Shown: piece after piece, positions 33,324 through 41,052 of the stretch | Numbering within the stretch: the stretch's first letter is position 1 | How the letters are laid out: each line of letters starts with the position of its first letter | Source: a virus | Length of the DNA stretch: 64,000 nucleotides | Reading direction: 5' to 3' (one strand) | IMG/VR virus record: IMGVR_UViG_3300012984_000012 | Coordinates: 1-64,000 of that record | The notes under the pieces: generated by a model | Told to the model about the DNA's origin: nothing | The model's input: only the letters and a program-made list of their open reading frames with translations | Databases searched by the model: none | Translations under genes and position numbers: made by a program

Positions 33324-33788
33324 TTACGCTGTTTTCTTGGACGCTGGTTCCATAAAGGCTAGGTTCGCCCAACGTGAGGCCACCTCATCACCGAACACGT
33401 CCTCAGGGCTACCATTGAACTGTTCCTGTTGGACTGGTTTTGCAAAGCCTCCCGAGCCGCCTTCAGTAACGGGCCCGCTGTCTCCCGCCGCGAGCTGTGA
33501 AGGTAAGGTCGTCCGTGCTGTATCAGCAAAAATCGATTCCATGATGGGGTTACCCCCTGCTTCACGCTTGATGGCATCTTTGAGGGCCATCGTGGGGGCA
33601 CGACCAGGACTCACGGGAGCATCGAGCCGTGGATCATAGTCCTGTTTCATGCGGCGGGCCCTGTGTTCTGCAAACGTCGGAGGTTGTTTACGAATGGAAA
33701 GCTGCGGAATGTCGCCCAGTCCCTCGCTCAGGATCTCAAGCAGGCACTCTTTTACGATCGCTTTCAAATGGTCTCGTGACATTTTCAT
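33324..33788 (-). CDS. Hypothetical head-module protein with N-terminal LKAIVKE motif
   Basis: 154 residues. The N-terminus MKMSRDHLKAIVKECLLEIL, then SEGLGD, has the recurrent L-K-x-I-V-x-E motif and an L-S-E/G sequence suited to the gp21-type protease. The rest is Pro/Gly/Ala-rich and probably flexible, with no recognised domain. It is positioned between the deformylase gene and the small core-like gene. If processed, the mature protein would start at about residue 23. Confidence 0.65.
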   Translation of the reverse strand: MKMSRDHLKAIVKECLLEILSEGLGDIPQLSIRKQPPTFAEHRARRMKQDYDPRLDAPVSPGRAPTMALKDAIKREAGGNPIMESIFADTARTTLPSQLAAGDSGPVTEGGSGGFAKPVQQEQFNGSPEDVFGDEVASRWANLAFMEPASKKTA

Positions 33789-33801
33789 GTTCGTTTACTC
33801 T

Positions 33802-34296
33802 CTAGCGTTTGGTTTGTAAGCTCTTGGTCGCACCGCGACGTGACAAAGGACCGACCCTATCAAACATCGTTACGCCAAGCAGGTGATCGATCTCATGCTG
33901 CACGATCCTCGCTTTGAGACCTGTGCACCTGATTAGCCTGATCGCTCCGTCGAGATCAAGGTATTCTACGTCGCAAGCGATAGGTCGAGAAACAGCTAAC
34001 AACGTACCTGGTAGCGACAGGCAGCCTTCTTTCACGAATTCACGCTCGGAAGAGACCCACTTCACCCTTGGATTAACAAGAGCAACGAACTCACTAGAGA
34101 CATCACCTGCTGATGGATCAACGAGAACGAGCCTTTGCGACAGTCCGATCTGGTTTGCTGCCAGACCGATGCCTTCCAAGGAGTACATCGTCTCAGCCAT
34201 GCGATCGACCAACGCCTTGAGCTCTTGTCCGAAGACGGTCACGTCATCGCACTGGCGACCCAAGATCGGATCTGGGTACTTGACGATGTCAAACAT
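33802..34296 (-). CDS. def: Peptide deformylase
   Basis: 164 residues from ATG 34296. Peptide deformylase removes the formyl group from N-terminal methionine, using a metal bound by one Cys and two His. All three family motifs are intact: GIGLAANQ (about 42-49), EGCLSLPG with metal ligand Cys92, and QHEIDHL with His134, Glu135 and His138. Length and motif spacing are normal, so it should be active. There is no organelle or signal sequence. Phage deformylases are known, but this one sits inside the head gene run rather than with metabolic genes. Confidence 0.95.
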   Translation of the reverse strand: MFDIVKYPDPILGRQCDDVTVFGQELKALVDRMAETMYSLEGIGLAANQIGLSQRLVLVDPSAGDVSSEFVALVNPRVKWVSSEREFVKEGCLSLPGTLLAVSRPIACDVEYLDLDGAIRLIRCTGLKARIVQHEIDHLLGVTMFDRVGPLSRRGATKSLQTKR

Positions 34297-34306
34297 CAAT
34301 TAATCA

Positions 34307-34705
34307 CTACCCAACACCCGTCCAACCAGCGCTGCCGTCAGGAAGGGTGCCTGACAGCACAGGCATCTGACGAGCGTCAATGTTTGTCAGACCCGCACAC
34401 AAGCTGTAATTTGGGGTCCCACCTTCACCTTGGATCCAAAGCTCTTTGACGCGTAGCTCTACGGTCACTACAGTGTTAGCTGGAACGATGAATTTGTTTG
34501 ATCCGATCGTGCCTGCTCTCGTAAAACCAAATGACATCGTAGATGCACCTTGATTTGAGACGGTGATCGTTCTACTGATTTTCGGAAAGTCCCAACGTTG
34601 TGGTGAGCCTGCTGCTGGCGCGACAGATGACGTGACCCACGGTAATGCTGAAGACTGAAACTCTGCTGCGTAGCCTAGGCCACCTCTTGGATTGTCAAAC
34701 GTCAT
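34307..34705 (-). CDS. Probable small virion (capsid decoration) protein
   Basis: 132 residues, MTFDNPRGGLGYAAEFQSSA. A continuous series of short beta strands (RTITVSNQGASTMSFGFT, VPANTVVTVELRVKELWIQG, a Gly-rich end) suggests a single beta-sandwich without catalytic residues. It starts 4 nt after the prohead protease gene, so it is expressed with head genes. A head decoration or outer-surface protein is a reasonable guess only. Confidence 0.6.
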   Translation of the reverse strand: MTFDNPRGGLGYAAEFQSSALPWVTSSVAPAAGSPQRWDFPKISRTITVSNQGASTMSFGFTRAGTIGSNKFIVPANTVVTVELRVKELWIQGEGGTPNYSLCAGLTNIDARQMPVLSGTLPDGSAGWTGVG

Positions 34706-34709
34706 GTTA

Positions 34710-35315
34710 TCACTTCTTTCCTAACAGCTCGTTCAAGATCCGATCGATCCTGTCAGACTTAGAAAAAACCTTTCGCAACTCGCTCTCATCGATTTGCCTG
34801 CCTTCAGGAAGCATGAAGGCCCCGGGCGTGGAAGGTTCGCTAACGAAATCCCAACAGATCAGTTGGAAATCATCTTGGACGATGTAGTAATCGCCTTGCT
34901 TGCGTGTCGATCCGACGCCACGAGAGCTGATGCCCAGCTTGACGCCGTGTTCGATCAGACCTTTGAGAATTGCGCCAGAAGGCGTCTTGTCAAGGATCTC
35001 AACCGTCCCAAAGACCGTGCCGTTCTCGATGTACGCTTCTCGGATCACGTGTGAGGCGTTCTTCAGGTTGACCACAGAAGAGTCAGGGTGATCGAGTTCA
35101 CCCATGGCACGGTTCTCGATGATGAACTTTTGGTAGTTCCTGACCTCGCGATCCAAGACAGCATGCGGATAGATGCGTCCGTTCTGGTTTAGAGTGTCTG
35201 CCTTCTGCAGGATGCCCTTCATCAGGATCTTGCCAGTCTTTTCGACTGACTCCTTGATCATCTCGGGCGTGTACTCGAAGATCTCGTAAGAGTTCAGTAA
35301 CCTCATGTCAGTCAT
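34710..35315 (-). CDS. Prohead core protease (T4 gp21-like)
   Basis: 201 residues. gp21-type serine proteases mature the prohead by cutting after [LI]-x-E. Recognisable blocks are NQNGRIYPHAVLDREVR, the catalytic His in GELDHPDSS (His76), and the Ser in GISSRGVGS (Ser130 or 131). A downstream acidic block, WDFVSEPSTPGAF (Asp156), follows. The length matches T4 gp21 (212 residues). It lies between portal and scaffold genes, exactly as in T4. Its specificity predicts cleavage of the capsid protein after Glu60 and possibly of the motif-bearing small proteins. Confidence 0.9.
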   Translation of the reverse strand: MTDMRLLNSYEIFEYTPEMIKESVEKTGKILMKGILQKADTLNQNGRIYPHAVLDREVRNYQKFIIENRAMGELDHPDSSVVNLKNASHVIREAYIENGTVFGTVEILDKTPSGAILKGLIEHGVKLGISSRGVGSTRKQGDYYIVQDDFQLICWDFVSEPSTPGAFMLPEGRQIDESELRKVFSKSDRIDRILNELLGKK

Positions 35316-36177
35316 TGTCAGTCTCCTTCGAACCGAGCTCTGCGGATAGCTTGGTGTACAGCATGAACCTCGTCACCGTATCGTCATTGACGATCTCTAG
35401 CGTCTCAGTTTGAAGTTGGTCTCGCGCCTCGACAAGCTTCTTGTTGAGGTACTCGTTTTGAGGGTTAGCCTCGTTGTATGAAGCGATCGATGATAGCAGG
35501 GTGTCCCTGATCTCTGTCAGCTTGAGTTTGATCGATCCCGGATCATCATTGGCTGTCGAAAAAGCATATGCCCTGAACAGAGCCTTCTGCTCGTCATTCA
35601 GGATGCCAGAATATTTCTCGTTGAGCTTTTTCATCATCACCTTCATCAGAAGGCGGCTCTCGCCCGGAGACTCCTCGATCACCAGGCGCTCTGGTTCAAC
35701 TAAATTTTCAGTGGTCAAGCGTGCCATGAGTTGATCCTCGTACGAAGCCATACGCTCGAGGTCTGCATCACGTGAACGCCAATCATTCAAAAGCGTCTGA
35801 ACCGTCGCTAGGAAGCGATACTCTGAGACCTGCTGATCGTAGAAATTCTCATCATTGATCAAGTGGTTGATATCACGAATGAGCATCGACTTTTGCCTGT
35901 CGAGCTCCTTGACGTTGTGAGCTCGCGCGGCTGCTTTCGCCTCGTGTAAGATGTTGGCAGCGACAGCTTGAGAGCTAACCGTCGTCTTTCTCAACGCGTG
36001 GACGAGCCTGAATTCCTTGTATAGCTCAGTTCCTGGCTTGAAGTGACGGCGGAGGATGCGAAGGGCCTGTGATGAGTTCTTTTCGTTACCCTCGACGAGC
36101 GAACGTGAAATGGTGGTTACCAGGAACTCGTACAGCAACGCGGTATTGCGCTTTTTGTTGTGTGTCTTGCTACTCAT
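35308..36177 (-). CDS. Probable prohead core/structural protein downstream of portal
   Basis: 289 residues from ATG 36177, whose leader GAGGATGACG lies within the end of the portal gene. The sequence is strongly helical and charged (NKKRNTALLYEFLVTTISRS, DRQKSMLIRDINHLINDENF, SIKLKLTEIRDTLLSSIASY). It occupies the place of T4 gp67/gp68 between portal and protease but is much longer and not visibly similar, so only a core or head-assembly role is suggested. Its 3' end overlaps the protease start by 8 nt. Confidence 0.6.
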   Translation of the reverse strand: MSSKTHNKKRNTALLYEFLVTTISRSLVEGNEKNSSQALRILRRHFKPGTELYKEFRLVHALRKTTVSSQAVAANILHEAKAAARAHNVKELDRQKSMLIRDINHLINDENFYDQQVSEYRFLATVQTLLNDWRSRDADLERMASYEDQLMARLTTENLVEPERLVIEESPGESRLLMKVMMKKLNEKYSGILNDEQKALFRAYAFSTANDDPGSIKLKLTEIRDTLLSSIASYNEANPQNEYLNKKLVEARDQLQTETLEIVNDDTVTRFMLYTKLSAELGSKETDND

Positions 36178-38284
36178 CGTCATCCTCGGTATCGTCGAAG
36201 TCAAGTTCGTCATCCGTATCGTCAATGATAAATACTTCGTTCGTGCTCGTGTTATGAGATCCACGATCAACGTTCTCGCCTAACAGCGAGATGCCTTCAT
36301 CGATCTCGTCTTGAACATCGACCTCTTCTGACTCAGCGATGACACCACCGTCAGCCGCCCTGTTCATCTTCAACGCAGACGTCATGCGACGTAACGTAGA
36401 CCACAGATCGGGAGCGAGGCCACCGAAAGGTGACCTTGAGACGACCTTCGCCTCTCCAAACGGATTTGACACGACGGACTTCATCCACTCAGACCCAGTG
36501 GGATCTTTCATGGCATCGTTATCGATGCCAGTCATCTTGACAAAGTCAGGCATGTGAGTTTTTGCGGGACCGTGATTTTGGATCCTAGAACGATTGTATT
36601 CGTAGTTTTTCTGTGATTGGTTCTTGGGCTTGATTGGCCTGTCGTTATCACCATCGTTCAGTGACATCTTCAGTGCAAAGTCCTCACCGTCTTCCTGATC
36701 ATCGTCTGATGTCAGTAATTCAACGCCGGGCCTGATCTCTTCTTCAGCTTCCTCACCAGCGTTTTCTTCAGGAGGCGTCTCTTCTTCGCCGCCCGCCTCG
36801 GGCTCCTCGCTACCGCCTCCGAAAAGATCATCAGCGCCGCCGCTCTCCCCGCCAGAATCACCGCCCTCACCGCCTGCCTCGATAGCAGCATCAGTCTTTT
36901 TCTCTCTCATGCGTTGGGCATCGATCTCATCGATCTCTTCTTCACTCAATCCCCAAATCTCATGCATGACAAAGAACTTGCTTCCCATGCCTTCCGGTAA
37001 CGAACCACCGATCTCAAACTTAGCACGCCACAGCTCTAGCTTCTGCTGTTGGGCTACAGTCGATGGGTTCGACAGGCGCAAGGTGAAGTTTTGTAGGTCC
37101 TCACCGTCATACCCATGAGCGTACAGGTGAATGATAGCCAGCTTGTTGAGCTCAGCGAGCATCGTCTTTTGGATGACGTTGATCGTACGTGAGAACCTGA
37201 TGTCCTCTTGTGCTAGCGTCGCCTTGCTGCTAAGCATCTCATCGTAACCGAGATACGCTCGTGGGATCTTCAAAGCAGCAAACAGCTTCTTTTGGATGTA
37301 AGCGACGTCCTCAACAGCAGCTGTGTTCTGGCCACCTGCTAACGTGTCGATGCGAGTACCGGTATCGTTACCACGGACTGGGATGAAATAATCCTCGTCA
37401 ACGCTCAATGGGTTGTAACGAAGGTCGACCCGACCCGTCTGGTTATCGATCACCTGGCTCGTCCTGAGGTTCTTGCGTTGTTCTTCAACGTACATCGGTA
37501 CGTTCTCAGGTGGCACGTTAGCAACGTCAATGTAAAACACGCGTCGCTCAGGAGCTCTGACCACGCGATACACTAGCATGGCGTCTTCAATCAGGATCAG
37601 CTGGCGCCAGATGCGGCGAGCGGGCTCAATGACAGAAGAGCCGTACGGCAAGAACATGTCATTGCCTAACAGGCGAAAGTGTGTGACCTCCCAGTTTTCT
37701 AGGGTCCTGTTGCCGAGCGTCACCCAGCGGTAACGGACAGCAAAAGGATCATCACGGTCGTAATTCTCCTCACGCTCGATCTCATTGACAGGGATCGGAA
37801 ACGCGTTGACGACGCCATACTCTGGCGACACGTCATTATAGAGAAAGAAGTCTCCGTACTTGACAAGGTTACGAGCCCACGAACGAAGGTTGAACTCAAC
37901 GTTCAAGACGTTGTAGAACAGGTCCTCAAGCACCTGTTTGACCTTCTCGTTGTCAGAGTAGACGTGAAGGACACGACCCTTATCGTCTTGAGCACACGTC
38001 TCATCAGCATAGATGTCAAGAGCGGCAGCGATCTCAGGAGTGTATTCCATCTCCTGGAAATCCTGGTAACGCATCAATCGCTCGCTCAAGTTGTAAGCGT
38101 TAGACGTGATGGTCGCATATGTCGGAGAGAGCGACTTCTGAAACAGCAGCGTGCCAGACGACTTCGTCTTGTCAGCCATCGCTAGTGTGGTGTCTAGCGC
38201 GCGGATCTTCCGCTTGACTACAGGACCGCTACGAAACAGTCGCGTCAGTCGTCGGAAAAGACTCTTGCTTTCTTTTTTTGCCAT
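36170..38284 (-). CDS. Portal protein (T4 gp20-like)
   Basis: 704 residues. The portal ring is the DNA entry channel and the terminase docking site. Family blocks in order: QKSLSPTYATITSNAYNLSE, FQEMEYTPEIAAALDIYADE, FNLRSWARNLVKYGDFFLYN, EVTHFRLLGNDMFLPYGSSV, then IEPARRIWRQLILIEDAMLV and ALKIPRAYLGYDE. Residues from about 465 to 540 are an acidic, Gly-rich segment (EAGGEGGDSGGESGGADD) and the C-terminus is acidic as well, extending the protein beyond T4 gp20 (524 residues). The next gene begins inside its last codons. Confidence 0.92.
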   Translation of the reverse strand: MAKKESKSLFRRLTRLFRSGPVVKRKIRALDTTLAMADKTKSSGTLLFQKSLSPTYATITSNAYNLSERLMRYQDFQEMEYTPEIAAALDIYADETCAQDDKGRVLHVYSDNEKVKQVLEDLFYNVLNVEFNLRSWARNLVKYGDFFLYNDVSPEYGVVNAFPIPVNEIEREENYDRDDPFAVRYRWVTLGNRTLENWEVTHFRLLGNDMFLPYGSSVIEPARRIWRQLILIEDAMLVYRVVRAPERRVFYIDVANVPPENVPMYVEEQRKNLRTSQVIDNQTGRVDLRYNPLSVDEDYFIPVRGNDTGTRIDTLAGGQNTAAVEDVAYIQKKLFAALKIPRAYLGYDEMLSSKATLAQEDIRFSRTINVIQKTMLAELNKLAIIHLYAHGYDGEDLQNFTLRLSNPSTVAQQQKLELWRAKFEIGGSLPEGMGSKFFVMHEIWGLSEEEIDEIDAQRMREKKTDAAIEAGGEGGDSGGESGGADDLFGGGSEEPEAGGEEETPPEENAGEEAEEEIRPGVELLTSDDDQEDGEDFALKMSLNDGDNDRPIKPKNQSQKNYEYNRSRIQNHGPAKTHMPDFVKMTGIDNDAMKDPTGSEWMKSVVSNPFGEAKVVSRSPFGGLAPDLWSTLRRMTSALKMNRAADGGVIAESEEVDVQDEIDEGISLLGENVDRGSHNTSTNEVFIIDDTDDELDFDDTEDDDE

Positions 38285-38332
38285 TCTCTACCCTTCCATT
38301 CAGTTAGGGCTATCGTGATTGTAGAGCATCAG

Positions 38333-38354
38333 AGCGCTTCGTATATCAAGCGCT
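38333..38354 (-). other. 7-bp hairpin upstream of the portal gene
   Basis: AGCGCTT and AAGCGCT pair around an 8-base loop in the gap between the 38365-38670 gene and the portal start. No T-run follows on either strand. Confidence 0.35.
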
Positions 38355-38364
38355 GACTCTATGC

Positions 38365-38670
38365 TCAGGACTTAGACTTGACAGCCTTGAGCGTCACCTT
38401 TTTGGGTTCGACCTTGGGACGAGCGACGTATGACCCAGGAGTCTCGACCATGTTTTCTAAGACACGTTCGAGCTCATCAAGGTGTGGAGTCACAGCATTG
38501 ATAGCTGACGGAGGGGCACCTTCTCTGAAGGCTTCGACAGCAGCTAAGAGCTTGCTAGCGCCAGCTACGACCTTGTTGATGCCAGCATGGTCGACGCGTT
38601 CGTTCAAATTCGTCAGTTCTTCTTTGATGATCTTACGAAGATCATTGATATTGAGCTTTGATTGCGTCAT
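38365..38670 (-). CDS. Small hypothetical protein with N-terminal LRKIIKEEL motif
   Basis: 101 residues, starting MTQSKLNINDLRKIIKEELT. It has the best-formed example of the recurrent motif. The middle is a helical bundle (GINKVVAGASKLLAAVEAFR, ELERVLENMVE) and the C-terminus is lysine-rich (KVEPKKVTLKAVKSKS). GAGGA is upstream and a GATACTTA octamer lies 19 nt before the start. It is flanked by terminase and portal genes. It could be an internal head protein or a packaging accessory; the family is not recognised. Confidence 0.7.
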   Translation of the reverse strand: MTQSKLNINDLRKIIKEELTNLNERVDHAGINKVVAGASKLLAAVEAFREGAPPSAINAVTPHLDELERVLENMVETPGSYVARPKVEPKKVTLKAVKSKS

Positions 38671-38689
38671 CGACGTCCTCTTGTACCTT

Positions 38690-38697
38690 TAAGTATC
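38690..38697 (-). promoter_or_regulatory. Candidate late promoter octamer GATACTTA
   Basis: Exact GATACTTA, 19 nt before the 38670 start, directly after the terminase stop. It would serve the portal gene too. Confidence 0.55.
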
Positions 38698-38701
38698 TCT
38701 G

Positions 38702-40324
38702 TCAGCGGAACAGCCACGAAAAATCAGAATGATCCCTGCTTCTCACCGATGATGTCGATGGATTTTGAGGCCTGTGAACCAGATGAGGATTGAAGCCTCT
38801 GATCGCTGGGTTGACGAGCGGTTGTGCTGACTGGATGTTGCCCGGCAAGGTGCTCTGGTCGCGGCTCTGTTTGCCTGTCGCAGCTAGCATGGCATATGCC
38901 ATCGCAACCTGTTGTTGGTTGATCGTTGATCCACCTTCAATCAACCAACAACCGATCGCTAGGCTCATGATCAGGTCGTCATAGCTGTCTTTCGAGGCCA
39001 TGGGTTTATTGCCATTCCAGACGAACGCTTGAAGTTGATCGTACAAGCGTTGCGAGTAGGTCTTCAGTTGACCGTTTCTGATCAGCTCTTCGAGCTTTGA
39101 GAGGATCTGAACGCGTGTCTTTTGGACGGTCGGAAAACCGGGCAGCTCGTTAGGGTCGTTTGGTACGTAACTGAACGGATCACCCTTGTTGTTGTGATAG
39201 TACAATCGCTTGTAACCCATGTCACGTAGTTTCGTGTTGACGAAGTAACCAAACGTGTTGTTCTCAGGGATCAAAAGAGCATCGCTGTACTTCTTTCCCC
39301 ACTCTGCCATCAGGTCAGCGAGCTTTTCAGGAGGTATCTTACCCATGTACTCAGCTGCGACCTCACACTCTTCTGTGTCGATCACGTGGAAGGCAGAGAA
39401 ATCTCGAGCGTCACCACGAGCAATGTCAGCAGAGATCACGTATTGTCGACCAGGAACGGGATACGACCAGATCCAGATGTCCCTCTTCTCACCCGCCTTC
39501 TCGATGGGAGGCATGATGTTGACACGTAACAGCTCTAGCTCTGTCGGTTGAAGGAACGTATCGCCTGAGGCGATGAAGTCACACAAGTACTCTTGAGCGA
39601 CCTTTTTCTTGGGAAGGTTGCGGGTCTCCTTGTCAAACCAGGCCTGATCATGCTCAGGATGCTGGTACCACATGATCCGGATCGCATTGAACCCGTTCTG
39701 TCCTGCCTCTGCTTCTGTCCATAGGCTGTAATATTGACCGCCCACGCCGTTTGGCGTTGATAAGATCACAGCTCGACCACCCGTTGAGAGGGTCGGTGAC
39801 AGGCCAGCCCAGATGTCATCAAAGTCCCTAATGAACGCAGCCTCATCGACAATGAGAAGCGACAGTGCCTCAGAGCGACCAGCGTCATCTGACGTTGGGA
39901 CCGCCTTGATCTGAGAACCGTTGCTAAACGTGATCTGTTGCTTGCTAGGCTCGAACCTGGGAAGGAGAAGCCACTTGGGAAGGTTCTGCAAGATGACTGC
40001 GACCTTCTTAATGAAGTTCATGGCCGTGGGTAGCTTGGTCGCGATGACCAAGACGTTCTTGTCTTTCTGAAAGATAGCCATCCAGACCGCGTAAGCAGCA
40101 CAGACCGTCGACAAACCTAGCTGCCTAGACTTCAGGATGATGTTCAGGCGATGTTCTTGGAATGCCTTTACACACTCATCCTGAAAATCGTACGTATCAA
40201 ATGGGATAGTTCCCCGGGTCGGGTGTTGGATCTTCGTGTACGTCTTGATGAAATACGCAGGATCCTTGCCGCAACGAATGATCTCTTTGACCTGTTCGTC
40301 ACGTGTAAAGTTTGGTGCAGCCAT
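38702..40324 (-). CDS. Terminase large subunit (T4 gp17-like)
   Basis: 540 residues. It is the packaging motor ATPase and headful nuclease. The ATPase domain has IILKSRQLGLSTVCA (Walker A region), the adenine-side VLVIATKLPTAMNF, Walker B SLLIVDEAAF and the coupling motif VILSTPNGVGG. The nuclease domain has VISADIARGDARDFSAFHVI, LLIPENNTFGYF and DSYDDLIMSLAIG with the expected acidic residues. The Walker A segment reads GLST instead of the usual GKST/GKTT, so its lysine would have to come from Lys of KSRQ or elsewhere. The start overlaps the upstream stop (TAATG). Confidence 0.93.
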   Translation of the reverse strand: MAAPNFTRDEQVKEIIRCGKDPAYFIKTYTKIQHPTRGTIPFDTYDFQDECVKAFQEHRLNIILKSRQLGLSTVCAAYAVWMAIFQKDKNVLVIATKLPTAMNFIKKVAVILQNLPKWLLLPRFEPSKQQITFSNGSQIKAVPTSDDAGRSEALSLLIVDEAAFIRDFDDIWAGLSPTLSTGGRAVILSTPNGVGGQYYSLWTEAEAGQNGFNAIRIMWYQHPEHDQAWFDKETRNLPKKKVAQEYLCDFIASGDTFLQPTELELLRVNIMPPIEKAGEKRDIWIWSYPVPGRQYVISADIARGDARDFSAFHVIDTEECEVAAEYMGKIPPEKLADLMAEWGKKYSDALLIPENNTFGYFVNTKLRDMGYKRLYYHNNKGDPFSYVPNDPNELPGFPTVQKTRVQILSKLEELIRNGQLKTYSQRLYDQLQAFVWNGNKPMASKDSYDDLIMSLAIGCWLIEGGSTINQQQVAMAYAMLAATGKQSRDQSTLPGNIQSAQPLVNPAIRGFNPHLVHRPQNPSTSSVRSRDHSDFSWLFR

Positions 40325-40713
40325 TATCCTAACTCGAATACCGCCTTACGCCTATAGTACGCTGTGCGGCGGGCGTTATGACAGTTGAAATTGATGATCT
40401 CTAGGGAGTCAGCCTCTCCATCCTTGAGGGCTTTCGTAGACAACGCAGATCCAGTCAGGTCCTTGTAATTGCCCTTAACGCTCTTGATGACGGCGGCGAC
40501 AACGCTGTCAGCCTCAGAAGCGTAAGCACGCTTCATCTCGATCATCTGCCTCTCGGTCCCAAAGTTAACGATCGCAGCGTACGACACCAGCATGCGATCG
40601 GGACCCAACAGTGAGATCTTCACTGAGTATGAGGCTGTTTTTGGTGTCGAAGACCTCCCCCAGGTCGTGTCGATCGACTGTCCTAGTGCGTTGAAATCAA
40701 TGTTATCTGCCAT
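40324..40713 (-). CDS. Conserved-looking hypothetical protein upstream of terminase
   Basis: 129 residues from ATG 40713 (MADNIDFNALGQSIDTTWGR), with GGGGAG upstream. An open frame extends to 40731 without support. It is a compact alpha-beta protein: strands ASYSVKISLLGPDRMLVSYA, a helix ERQMIEMKRAYASEADSVVA, and strands SLEIINFNCHNARRTAYYRR. It shares a base between its stop and the terminase start, which is often seen for small-terminase or packaging partners. It does not resemble T4 gp16, so I leave the function open. Confidence 0.7.
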   Translation of the reverse strand: MADNIDFNALGQSIDTTWGRSSTPKTASYSVKISLLGPDRMLVSYAAIVNFGTERQMIEMKRAYASEADSVVAAVIKSVKGNYKDLTGSALSTKALKDGEADSLEIINFNCHNARRTAYYRRKAVFELG

Positions 40714-40733
40714 AGCGTCGGGGCTCCCCAACG

Positions 40734-40741
40734 TAAATATG
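40734..40741 (-). promoter_or_regulatory. Variant late promoter octamer CATATTTA
   Basis: CATATTTA on the minus strand, 20 nt before the 40713 start and upstream of terminase. It fits the NNTAYTTA consensus. Confidence 0.4.
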
Positions 40742-40755
40742 GCAGTGCTTACGGT

Positions 40756-41052
40756 CTAATCAACGTCAAAGACAACGAACATCGGAGGACGTTGAGAAAC
40801 GACGTCTTTGACCTGGTCAGGAGACGGGCGCCAGCCTTCTTGCCACTCTTTTCTCCGAGGGTGTGCCCACTGCAAGGCACAAAGGTGACAGCAGGCAAAC
40901 TCGAGATACGCTGTCTCGTCATCACGTGAACGAAACAGTCTGTCACAGACCTGACACGACAGTGGGATAGGAGCCGAGGCTCCAACAGGAACGATGACAA
41001 AGAAGCCTTCGGGTCGTTCTTCTATCAGACGATCTCTGAGATAGGGTCGCAT
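40756..41052 (-). CDS. Small zinc-binding hypothetical protein
   Basis: 98 residues whose ATG overlaps the gp46-like stop (ATGA). It has a likely four-cysteine zinc site: CQVCDRLF (about residues 33-36) and CCHLCALQW (about 54-58). The segment between is acidic. Small zinc proteins coupled to recombination genes may act on DNA or as regulators. No family is identified. Confidence 0.6.
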   Translation of the reverse strand: MRPYLRDRLIEERPEGFFVIVPVGASAPIPLSCQVCDRLFRSRDDETAYLEFACCHLCALQWAHPRRKEWQEGWRPSPDQVKDVVSQRPPMFVVFDVD

